In this document: positions 26,402 to 33,837 of the stretch, piece by piece | Numbering within the stretch: the first letter of the stretch is position 1 | How the letters are laid out: each line of letters begins with the position of its first letter | Source of the DNA: Xanthomonas sp. DAR 34887 | Lineage (GTDB): Bacteria > Pseudomonadota > Gammaproteobacteria > Xanthomonadales > Xanthomonadaceae | Length of the DNA: 64,000 nucleotides | NCBI RefSeq assembly: GCF_041245805.1 | Contig: NZ_CP162490.1 | Location: 4,813,001-4,877,000, forward strand | Reading direction: 5' to 3' | Translations under genes and position numbers: made by a program | Notes under the pieces: generated by a model | Told to the model about the DNA's origin: nothing | Seen by the model: the letters and a program-made list of their open reading frames with translations, nothing else | Database searches by the model: none

Positions 26402-27315
26402 TCCATCGTCTCATGGTGCCTGGCGGATGGATGGACGCCCAGCAACTCGACGGACAACTCTCGCGCCAGCTCGCTGGCCGTCCCACCGATGCCGCAGTCG
26501 AGTTGCACCTGGGCCAGGACACCCGCTTGAGTGTAGGAGCCTGTGTCCGCTTGCTGAGCTTCCTGCACACATTGAAGGAGAACGGCGTTGCGGTGAGCAT
26601 GCACGGCCTATCGACCTGGGGATTGGGGAGCTACCTCGACCGAATCGGTTTTTTCGGCTTGCTCGGTCCCGAGATCGCCGTTCGGCGCGCCGGGCCAGTC
26701 GGACAGTTCGATGACCGACGCGGCGACCACCCCCACCTAGTCGAATTGGTGGCGGTGGCCGCGTCCGGCACGCGAGATGCCGCGTTGCCGAGCCAGCTCG
26801 CCGATCGCCTGGCGGCGTGTGCGTTGCCTGAGCACCGCATATCGCTGGGGGCTACCGCCTTCACCTTCTTCGCCGAATTGATTGACAACATCCGGCTGCA
26901 TAGCCAATCCCCCCGGCCCGGGCTGGTGGCGCTGCAGGTGTACGCGCCGACCGCTGGCGCCCGGCGCATGGTGGAGATCGTGGTGGCAGATGCCGGCGCC
27001 GGCATCCTCGCCACGCTGCGGCCGGCTCTGGCACTCGACCGACCGGCCCTGGCCGCGTTGTCCGATGAGGCTCTGCTCCTGCATGCGGTCAACGAAGGCG
27101 CGTCCCGGCACGGCAGCGAGGCGGGCTGCGGCATCAAGCAGAGCACTCGCAAGGTTTTGCGCCGCGTTGATCCGGAAGTGTCGCTGCGAGTTCCCGAGCT
27201 GCGTCTGACACTGGCCCCGGGAGCGACGGGCTACGCCATCACCGACCAGCGGCGGCCTCCGGCCTTGTTTCCTTTGCAGGGGACCCACTGGGTGGCCCGC
27301 TACTCGCTTGACTGA
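26398..27315 (+). CDS. GHKL (HATPase_c) ATP-binding protein with STAS-like N-terminus
   Basis: 305 residues from the GTG at 26398 (an ATG at 26410 is possible). Residues ~5-95 look like a STAS/anti-sigma-antagonist type fold (AVELHLGQDTRLSVGACVRL). Residues ~145-260 have the GHKL ATPase boxes: FTFFAELIDNIRLHSQS (N box, Asn164), VVADAGAGILATL (G1, Asp198) and HGSEAGCGIKQST (G2). It has no histidine-kinase phosphoacceptor and is more like an anti-sigma-type ATPase or switch. It is followed by a STAS-like protein, then a nuclease-helicase, on the same strand, and appears to be the first gene of a defence-type operon. Confidence 0.75.
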   Translation: MIHRLMVPGGWMDAQQLDGQLSRQLAGRPTDAAVELHLGQDTRLSVGACVRLLSFLHTLKENGVAVSMHGLSTWGLGSYLDRIGFFGLLGPEIAVRRAGPVGQFDDRRGDHPHLVELVAVAASGTRDAALPSQLADRLAACALPEHRISLGATAFTFFAELIDNIRLHSQSPRPGLVALQVYAPTAGARRMVEIVVADAGAGILATLRPALALDRPALAALSDEALLLHAVNEGASRHGSEAGCGIKQSTRKVLRRVDPEVSLRVPELRLTLAPGATGYAITDQRRPPALFPLQGTHWVARYSLD

Positions 27316-27343
27316 GGCTCGCCGTTCTGGTTCACTTAAACAC

Positions 27344-27895
27344 ATGAAGGAGATCACCCTCACCCTCCGCGACTACATGGACCAGGACGATGGCTGGGGC
27401 CGCGAAGACGGGCGGGCGGTATTTCTGAAGCTGCTAGAGGCAGTCGAAGCGCATCCGGGGGTGTGTCGGTTTGGCCTGGACCTGACCGGCGTGCGGCGCC
27501 TGGATGCCTCCTTCCCGCGCGAGAGCTTCGTGGCGCTCGCCAAGCGTTTCTGCGGAGAGAAGGCCTTCGCCCTGCGCGGGCCGCTCGACCCCGATACCGA
27601 GGACAACATCGACGCCGCGGCGCGCAAACGCCAGATGCCAGTAGTGACACGGGAAGGTGCCGAATGGCGGGTGCTCGGACCGGAGCCCTCCCCGGGGCTA
27701 AAGCCGGTGTTCGCGGCCGCCATGCGCCAGGGCGAGGTCACCACGGCTGAGCTGATCCGCCCGCCCTACGAACTGGGCTCGGCAAACAATGTGAGCAACA
27801 AACTGCGCCAGCTGGCCGAGGCCGGCTACTTGCTACGACGCGAGGATGCCTCGGCGTCGGGCGGCAAGGAATATCGTTATCTGGCGCCGTGTTGA
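27344..27895 (+). CDS. STAS-like (DUF4325-type) protein with winged-helix tail
   Basis: About 183 residues from the ATG at 27344; a TTG at 27308 would overlap the previous gene by 8 bases. Residues 1-95 show the STAS-like pattern (MKEITLTLRDYMDQDDG, then FGLDLTGVRRLDASFPRES), where a conserved Asp-Ala-Ser-Phe loop sits after the third strand. Residues ~120-183 form a winged-helix-like part (TAELIRPPYELGSANNVSNK, then EAGYLLRRED). The pairing of a GHKL ATPase with a STAS-like partner resembles partner-switching modules. It lies directly before the helicase gene. Confidence 0.7.
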   Translation: MKEITLTLRDYMDQDDGWGREDGRAVFLKLLEAVEAHPGVCRFGLDLTGVRRLDASFPRESFVALAKRFCGEKAFALRGPLDPDTEDNIDAAARKRQMPVVTREGAEWRVLGPEPSPGLKPVFAAAMRQGEVTTAELIRPPYELGSANNVSNKLRQLAEAGYLLRREDASASGGKEYRYLAPC

Positions 27896-27946
27896 GTTTT
27901 CGTGCCCCCAGGTTCATCGCATTCAATGAAGGAGAAGTTCGCTGCC

Positions 27947-28021
27947 ATGTTTGCCGCCGCCGTCCGGCCGCAGCCGGTGCTGACATCGCCCTCCTTCCCT
28001 TCTTCGAGCCCACGCCAATGA
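27947..28021 (+). promoter_or_regulatory. 24-codon leader ORF coupled to the helicase gene
   Basis: AAGGAG at 27929-27934 precedes an ATG at 27947 by 12 bases; the 24-codon frame (MFAAAVRPQPVL and on) ends in a TGA overlapping the helicase ATG at 28018 as ATGA. The helicase has no clear site of its own. This repeats the layout at 26372-26401. Confidence 0.45.
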
Positions 28022-31000
28022 ACGCCGCCGTCGATCTGCCCACCCCGTCGCCCCGTGTGTCCAAGGGAGTACTGTCCCAATTCCTGCGCACCACTTGCCG
28101 ACGCCAGCTCTACCTGTCGATCTTCGCGCCCCACCACGCGCACGCCGACTACGCGGCGCAGAACTTGCCGCCGCCTGCGAAGTGGCGGCCGGGGCTGCAC
28201 ACCATGAAGCGTACCGGGCAGGAACTTGAGCACGCCCGCTACGCTGAGGTCATGGAGGCGTTCGAGGATTGCGCATCGAATTTCAAGCCCACTGGCAAGG
28301 CCGCCACCAAGACGCAGACCGCGCTGCTCACCGCACTTAAGAGCCAGGTGACGACGCCTCACGTCTTCGTCGAGGCCCAGTTCGAATCGTCGGCCTTGTC
28401 GCCGCATCTCTATGAGCAGATGAGCATCGCGCCGGACATCGCCGCGCAGCTGCCGCCGCTGGCCGATCTGCGGCCCGACCTGATCCTGGCTCTCGCGGCC
28501 CATACGCCGCTTCCGGCGGCCCGCCGGCCGCGCCGCGTGCTGCCAAACGGCGAAACGGCCGAGATCGCCGCCCACGATACGCGCGGGTGGCTGCTGCCGA
28601 TCGACATCAAGCACGCCGAGAGCATCAACGCCTCGTACGCCGTCGAGGTCACGCTTTACGCGGTGCTGCTGTCGCTGTGGCTGGTGCGCGCAGGACTCGA
28701 CGACCGCTACGTCGTGGTCGACCAACCGGCACTGTGGACACTCGATCCACCGGACGCCCCGGCGCTGGTGAGGCTGAAGGACATTCCGCCGAGCGAACGC
28801 GTCGCGACGCTGCTGCAGCGCGTGGAGGTCGTGGAGTTCGACCAGTACGTCATCAGCATGCGCAAGATTTTCCGCGAAGACCTGGTGGCGGTGGCAACGG
28901 TCACCAACTGGACGGCGCTGGAACCGCACGTCGGCACCTACTGCAACATGTGCGACTTCTATGCCTACCCCGGCTGGGCGCCGACGGACAAGAAGACGGG
29001 GCAGAAGAAGCCCGTGCACCCAGAGCACTGCTCCGCCAAGACCGGGCAGATCGATCACCTATCGCGGGTCCCGGACATGTCCCGCGGCATGGCCCGCACC
29101 TTGCGCGACGGACAGGTCAACACCGTGTCGGCACTGTCCCAGCAGGTGCCAGACGCGCTGGTGTTCCAAGATCACAACCGCCTGGCAGCGGAACGTCGCC
29201 TGCTGCCCAAGCGGGCGCTGCACCTGATCGACGGCACCAGCGGCACGACCGGCCGCCAGTGCGCGACCTTGCCGCGCTTCTCGAACCTGAGCGCGTACAT
29301 CGTCGTCAACTTCGACGCCTCGACCGGCTTCACGACCGGCTTCGCGATCTACGGCAACTACCTGCCCCATCGCGAGTACAACCCCGACGCCGCGCCGCTG
29401 CCGCCGACCGAGGACCCGAAGCGGCGCCCCGATGCGTGGACAGTCGAGCGACGTGACCTGGACTGCGAGTACGACGGCCTAGTGCGGGTGGTGTGTTACC
29501 TGCATGATCTGATCGAGGTCGCCCGTGCCGACGAGCGCCACGAAGACCTCAAGAAGGCCACCTTGGCGGTGTACTTCTGGGACGCCCGCCAGTACGAGCA
29601 CTTCCGCACGGTGGTCGGGCGGCACCTGAATCGGCTGCTGCTCGAGCCCAAGCTCAAGGGCTTGGTATGGATGTTCCCGCCCAGCGACGTTCTACCCCAC
29701 CCCGACTATGCGGCGACGCCGGCGATCGCCTTCGTCAAGGACGCGATCCGGCGCCTGGAGATCCTACCGATCCCGCATGCTCTCACGCTGCTTTCGGTGG
29801 CGGGCGCGGTGCTGCAGGATCCACCGAAGGTGTCGGATTACCTGCACGAGCCTCTCAGCGATGCGATCCCGAAGGAGCGCATCTACGAAATCTGGGACAA
29901 GGGTGGTCATCAGAACCGTCAGGACCAAATTCGCGAGTACAACCAGACCCTGCGGACGATGGTCATGACGCTGATGCGCCTGACCTCCCACCTGCAGAAG
30001 ACGCACAAGGGCGCGCTGACCGCGACGCCGCCACCGCTCGCGCTGATGACCCTGCCCGAGTACCGCGGCGTGAGCATGGATGGCCAGTTGCTGATCCTGC
30101 ATGCGCAACTTGAGGACGAACTGCAGCGCACCTCCACCAAGGTGATGTACGGGCGCGACCCGGACGAGCTCGAGTCGGAGTTCACCAGCATGCGTCTGAC
30201 GACGCAGCTCACCGGTGCGGCGTTCGAGGCCGCGCGCGCAGCGCTCGCGCTCGACCTGCAGCCGTACATGCGCATCTACGGCGTCACGCCGACCTCGCAC
30301 AACAGTCGGCTAAAGGTCGGGGAATGGGTGACGTTCTTCATCGACGCCGAGCCTGGCCTGTTGAACGTGCGCGCCAGCCGCCGCCTCGGCCACCGCCCCG
30401 ACCTCGGCCGAGGCGTGTACTCGACCATCGCTGAAGTGTTGCTCGCGAAGATCATCGCCTTCGATCGCGTCGCCGGCCTGGTGGCCGTGGCCCCAACGAG
30501 CGAAAAGTCCGCCGACTACCTGCAGCCGCTGGTCAAGGCGCTTGAGGACAACGGGCTGGACCTGAGTCAGGGTGTCTCGCTGGTGCCCAGCCTCTCGGCG
30601 ATGTTCGCTGCGCACCGCAAGGAGCAGTTCGTCCGCGCTTTGGCCAACCCCGCCATCGCGCAGCCTTACAACCAGGCACTGGCCGCGCTGGCCAAGCAGC
30701 CCGCGGCGGCCCCCAAGGCGGGCAAGGATCTGCCGCGGCGTGGCGCCCAGATGCTGTGGGACACGCCGACGCTGGCGGTCGAGCCCTCGCCACACTCGGC
30801 CGAGCAGATCGCCAAAGCGATCGCGTGGATTGAAGGCCAGGGCCACGCCATCAATCCGAGCCAGCGTGAGGCGCTGATGCACTCGCAAAGCGTAGGCTTC
30901 TCGCAGCTGTGGGGCCCTCCGGGCACCGGCAAGACTAAGACGGGTGCCGCGATCGCGGCCGCCGAGGTGTGGCTGGTCAACGATGACCTGGGTCACAGCA

Positions 31001-32328
31001 ACCTGCTGATCACCGGCCCCAACTATCAGGCGGTGGAAACGATCTACCAGGACTTGCTGCCGCTGCTGGCGGCACAGGGTCCGAACGCCTGCCGCGTTCG
31101 CTGGATCAACCGGCCGACCGCACCCGGTCCGCTGGAGGAGACGATCAACTACGCCAACTTCGGACCCAAGGGCCTGGAACCGCTGCATCAGGCACTGACC
31201 GACAAGGGCACGCCGACGGTGGTTTTCGCCGTCGTGCACCAGCTGTTCGCACTGAGCGGCTTGCCGGACAAATACCAGACCAAGAAGAGTGCGACGCCGC
31301 ACATGGGTCTGTTCGACTTGGTCCTGATCGACGAGGCCAGCCAGGTCGACATGGCATACGCCTGCGGCGCTCTGGTGCATCTGGCGCCGATCGGCCGCCT
31401 GGTGCTGCTGGGCGACCGGCTGCAGATGCCGCCGATCACGCCGGTCGAGCCGCCGCGCGGAGTCGAGTTCATCGTCGGCAGCGTCCTAGACTACTACCAC
31501 GGCCGGTTTCCGGACTTGGCGGAGAAGCCGCTACTGACCAACTACCGCTCCTCCGAGGCGCTGGTCGCGTTCGCCCGCGAGCTGGGCTACCCAGCGGAAC
31601 TGAAAAGCGCATATCCCGACACGGCTCTGGTGCTGATCGGCACTGACGACGTGCCTGCCGACTGGCCCGCCGACCTGCCATGGAGCAAGCTCTTCCCTGC
31701 CCTGCTCGCGCCCGAGCGCGCGACGATGGCGGTAACCTACCCCGACGGCAAGTCCGGCCAGGCCAACGAGTTTGAGGCCATGCTCGTCGCCGCCACCGTT
31801 GCCCTCGCGAGGCGCCGTGTGCTCGCGGGCCTCGCCGGCCGTGGTGAGCCGCCTACCGCGCTCGCGGATCCTGAACGCTTCTGGACGCAGACCGTCGGCA
31901 TCGTGACCCCGCACCGCGCCCAGCGGTCGGCGATTATCCGCAAGCTGCGCAGCCTGTTCCCCGACGACGACGCCGCGCTGATCGAAGCAGCGGTCGACAC
32001 GGTCGAGCGCTTCCAGGGCGGCGAGCGCGACATCATCCTGGTCTCCTTCGGCGTCGGCGACCCGGACGTGATTGAACTGGAGGAGGAATTTCTGCTCGGC
32101 CTCAATCGCACCAACGTGGCGATCTCGCGCGCTCGAGCCAAGGTGATCGTGTTCGTCTCCGACGACCTGTCCTATCATCTGCCGGACGACGCCGACATTG
32201 TCCGCACGGCTCGAGCGGTCAAGGGCTTCGTGCACCAGTATTGCCATGAGCAGCAGACAATCGCGCTGAACAACCGAGCGGTGACGCTGCGCTGGCGCAA
32301 TAACCCGTCTAAGCCGGACGGATCCTGA
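28018..32328 (+). CDS. Dna2-like Fe-S nuclease / SF1B helicase fusion
   Basis: About 1436 residues from the ATG at 28018 (an in-frame GTG at 27889 would add 43 unconvincing residues). The N-terminal third resembles a Cas4/RecB-type PD-(D/E)XK nuclease: Cys27 in FLRTTCRRQLYL, RPDLIL near 150, LPIDIKHAE near 195, YAVEVTLYAVLLSLW, and a Cys cluster YCNMCDFYAYPG...HPEHC near 308-341. The C-terminal third is an SF1B helicase: WGPPGTGKTKTG (Walker A, ~966), LIDEASQVDMA (~1104), LVLLGDRLQMPP, LTNYRSSEALV, VERFQGGERDIILV, and NRTNVAISRARAKVIVF (motif VI, ~1362). It ends convergently with the methyltransferase (20-base overlap). A restriction or DNA-degradation role is inferred. Confidence 0.85.
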   Translation: MNAAVDLPTPSPRVSKGVLSQFLRTTCRRQLYLSIFAPHHAHADYAAQNLPPPAKWRPGLHTMKRTGQELEHARYAEVMEAFEDCASNFKPTGKAATKTQTALLTALKSQVTTPHVFVEAQFESSALSPHLYEQMSIAPDIAAQLPPLADLRPDLILALAAHTPLPAARRPRRVLPNGETAEIAAHDTRGWLLPIDIKHAESINASYAVEVTLYAVLLSLWLVRAGLDDRYVVVDQPALWTLDPPDAPALVRLKDIPPSERVATLLQRVEVVEFDQYVISMRKIFREDLVAVATVTNWTALEPHVGTYCNMCDFYAYPGWAPTDKKTGQKKPVHPEHCSAKTGQIDHLSRVPDMSRGMARTLRDGQVNTVSALSQQVPDALVFQDHNRLAAERRLLPKRALHLIDGTSGTTGRQCATLPRFSNLSAYIVVNFDASTGFTTGFAIYGNYLPHREYNPDAAPLPPTEDPKRRPDAWTVERRDLDCEYDGLVRVVCYLHDLIEVARADERHEDLKKATLAVYFWDARQYEHFRTVVGRHLNRLLLEPKLKGLVWMFPPSDVLPHPDYAATPAIAFVKDAIRRLEILPIPHALTLLSVAGAVLQDPPKVSDYLHEPLSDAIPKERIYEIWDKGGHQNRQDQIREYNQTLRTMVMTLMRLTSHLQKTHKGALTATPPPLALMTLPEYRGVSMDGQLLILHAQLEDELQRTSTKVMYGRDPDELESEFTSMRLTTQLTGAAFEAARAALALDLQPYMRIYGVTPTSHNSRLKVGEWVTFFIDAEPGLLNVRASRRLGHRPDLGRGVYSTIAEVLLAKIIAFDRVAGLVAVAPTSEKSADYLQPLVKALEDNGLDLSQGVSLVPSLSAMFAAHRKEQFVRALANPAIAQPYNQALAALAKQPAAAPKAGKDLPRRGAQMLWDTPTLAVEPSPHSAEQIAKAIAWIEGQGHAINPSQREALMHSQSVGFSQLWGPPGTGKTKTGAAIAAAEVWLVNDDLGHSNLLITGPNYQAVETIYQDLLPLLAAQGPNACRVRWINRPTAPGPLEETINYANFGPKGLEPLHQALTDKGTPTVVFAVVHQLFALSGLPDKYQTKKSATPHMGLFDLVLIDEASQVDMAYACGALVHLAPIGRLVLLGDRLQMPPITPVEPPRGVEFIVGSVLDYYHGRFPDLAEKPLLTNYRSSEALVAFARELGYPAELKSAYPDTALVLIGTDDVPADWPADLPWSKLFPALLAPERATMAVTYPDGKSGQANEFEAMLVAATVALARRRVLAGLAGRGEPPTALADPERFWTQTVGIVTPHRAQRSAIIRKLRSLFPDDDAALIEAAVDTVERFQGGERDIILVSFGVGDPDVIELEEEFLLGLNRTNVAISRARAKVIVFVSDDLSYHLPDDADIVRTARAVKGFVHQYCHEQQTIALNNRAVTLRWRNNPSKPDGS

Positions 32329-33427
32329 AGTCGAACTCCGGAGTCGGCTCGCTCTGGGTGCGCATGGTGTCTGCTTGCCGTTTGCCGCGTGCCGACGTGC
32401 CGACATCGCGCACGCTGGTGATGCGCCAGTGATGCCGCGACAGGCGCAGCGAGTGGAGCAAGATCGTCTTAGGCTCCCGGTCACGCGAGCGGATCGAACC
32501 GAAGCGCACGGCCATCAGGCCATCGCTACGCAGGTGATCGCCGCAGTGGTCCCACACCCTGGCCAACGTAGTGGCGAAGTCTTCGGGTGAACGATGCGAG
32601 AGCTGCACGCGATTGCCATACTCGATGCGCTCGGGGCCGCCAAGAAACCAGTGGCGCAACCACTGGTCCTCGACATACGTGACCAAGCCATAGTAAGGAG
32701 GCGAGGTAATCACATGCGAGACGTTGTCGGGCACGTGCTCATAAGCACTGGCATGCGTGCTGTTGCCGCGTCGAATCGACCCCATCACAGGCGGCACTGG
32801 TACGGGCTGGGCGAGCACGCGATCTAGCTTGCGCTTGATAGGTTTGATGACGTTCACGGGGCGTGGGCGCAGCCCGTGCTTAAGCCAGTAACGCACCGAA
32901 TAGTCAGGCTTGCTGGCAAACGTGCGCGGCATCTGATTAGAGAAATAGCCCGCGGCGTCAAGAGACTTGGACTGCGGGCCATGCAGGCAGCCCAGCACGA
33001 CGCCGCGCAGTAGCGAAGCGGCACTGGAGCGCCGCTTCGCCAAGCCCTCACGCAACTGGCACAACTGGTACAGCGTCTCCGGGTGGAACGCCAGACGCCA
33101 GAACTCCCCGCGCGGCACTTCGACAGGCTCGACTTCCTCCAAGATTTCGTCGAGCAGTTCCAGCACATCTTCGCGCTCTGCCACAGCCAGCTTGGCCTGG
33201 GCGATCGCTACAGCGATCGGCGAGGTGTCAATGCCGTAGGAGGCCAGTTTGAGGGTGCGAGCCGCGTAGTTTGACGTGCCCCTCCCGCAGAAGGGGTCCA
33301 AGACCACGGCTCGGCGTTGCGGCGCAGCGCCGAGCACACGTAGCGGGAATTCCAGGGGGAACATCGTAAAATACGGGCACACCGCGTTCAGCGCGTGCCG
33401 GGGTTCTGATGTCAGGGGCGGAGTCAT
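32309..33427 (-). CDS. DNA methyltransferase (SPPY type)
   Basis: 372 residues. AdoMet-binding motif I is VVLDPFCGRGTSNYAA (43-54) with YGIDTSPIAVAIA as motif II region; the catalytic motif IV is VITSPPYYGLVTYVEDQW (240-257). The order (motif I first, then about 190 residues including a likely recognition domain, then SPPY) fits an alpha-type N6-adenine or N4-cytosine methyltransferase. The ATG at 33427 has no good ribosome site, but TAATAT stands about 6 bases upstream on this strand, so a leaderless message is possible. It is convergent with the nuclease-helicase and would be the natural self-marking partner of a restriction system. Confidence 0.82.
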   Translation of the reverse strand: MTPPLTSEPRHALNAVCPYFTMFPLEFPLRVLGAAPQRRAVVLDPFCGRGTSNYAARTLKLASYGIDTSPIAVAIAQAKLAVAEREDVLELLDEILEEVEPVEVPRGEFWRLAFHPETLYQLCQLREGLAKRRSSAASLLRGVVLGCLHGPQSKSLDAAGYFSNQMPRTFASKPDYSVRYWLKHGLRPRPVNVIKPIKRKLDRVLAQPVPVPPVMGSIRRGNSTHASAYEHVPDNVSHVITSPPYYGLVTYVEDQWLRHWFLGGPERIEYGNRVQLSHRSPEDFATTLARVWDHCGDHLRSDGLMAVRFGSIRSRDREPKTILLHSLRLSRHHWRITSVRDVGTSARGKRQADTMRTQSEPTPEFDFRIRPA

Positions 33428-33443
33428 CGGGCATATTAAACCT

Positions 33444-33462
33444 GACAGACAGGCCTGCTGTC
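33444..33462. promoter_or_regulatory. Inverted repeat upstream of the methyltransferase gene
   Basis: GACAGACAGGCCTGCTGTC is an imperfect inverted repeat around the palindrome CAGGCCTG, 17 bases upstream of the methyltransferase start. Position suggests an operator; the binding protein is unknown, although the HTH domain of the gene at 33838 is a candidate. Confidence 0.35.
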
Positions 33463-33508
33463 GCGTTGTGGACGCCAGTCAGCTGTCTTTTTCGTTCTAC
33501 GGGGTACT

Positions 33509-33711
33509 GAAAGTGGAATTTGGACCGGCCCGCCTTTCGTAGACATCCGGACGCCACAATTGATGGCGATGACGGGGTATCTATGGATAACGGCGAGCAG
33601 TTCGCAGATGAGTCCCGGGCCGAGGTGATGAAGCAGATGACTGCGCGCAGCTTTGCGGTGCTGGACGTATGTCCCCGCATCTGGATTTCCAAGCAAACTT
33701 TGTCCGGCTAG
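33509..33711 (+). pseudogene. IS3-family end and truncated orfA
   Basis: From about 33509 the sequence GTGGAATTTGGACCGGCCC followed by TTTCGTAGACATCC has the form of an IS3-family terminal region (IS2/IS407-like ends with TAGACA). A short frame from the ATG at 33583 reads EQFADESRAEVMKQMTARSF then AVLDVCPRIWISKQTL, which matches the N-terminus of IS3 OrfA transposases (FTDEFKAEAVKQ...GVS..SLY pattern), and stops at 33711. The rest of the element is missing. Confidence 0.55.
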
Positions 33712-33837
33712 GCGCAGGCTGCTAGGAAGACAGCACGGGCCCCAGGGGCTGCAGCCGTGCTGAGTGAGCCGGGCCGAGGGGTCGACGGGAAAGGAATTGG
33801 GCGGGCAGGACGCACAACGTAGAGGGCAACAGTAGCC

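Noticed and set aside
26737..29058. Long minus-strand frames opposite the ATPase and helicase genes (26737-27363, 27877-29058)
   Set aside because: Shadows caused by high third-position GC; composition rich in Arg, His, Gln and Gly, without any family motif.
30310..32484. Minus-strand frames of 300-350 codons under the helicase gene
   Set aside because: Antisense shadows of the helicase motifs on the other strand.
33583..33711. Independent small gene of 42 codons
   Set aside because: The sequence reads as the truncated N-terminus of an IS3 OrfA, so it is listed as part of that remnant.
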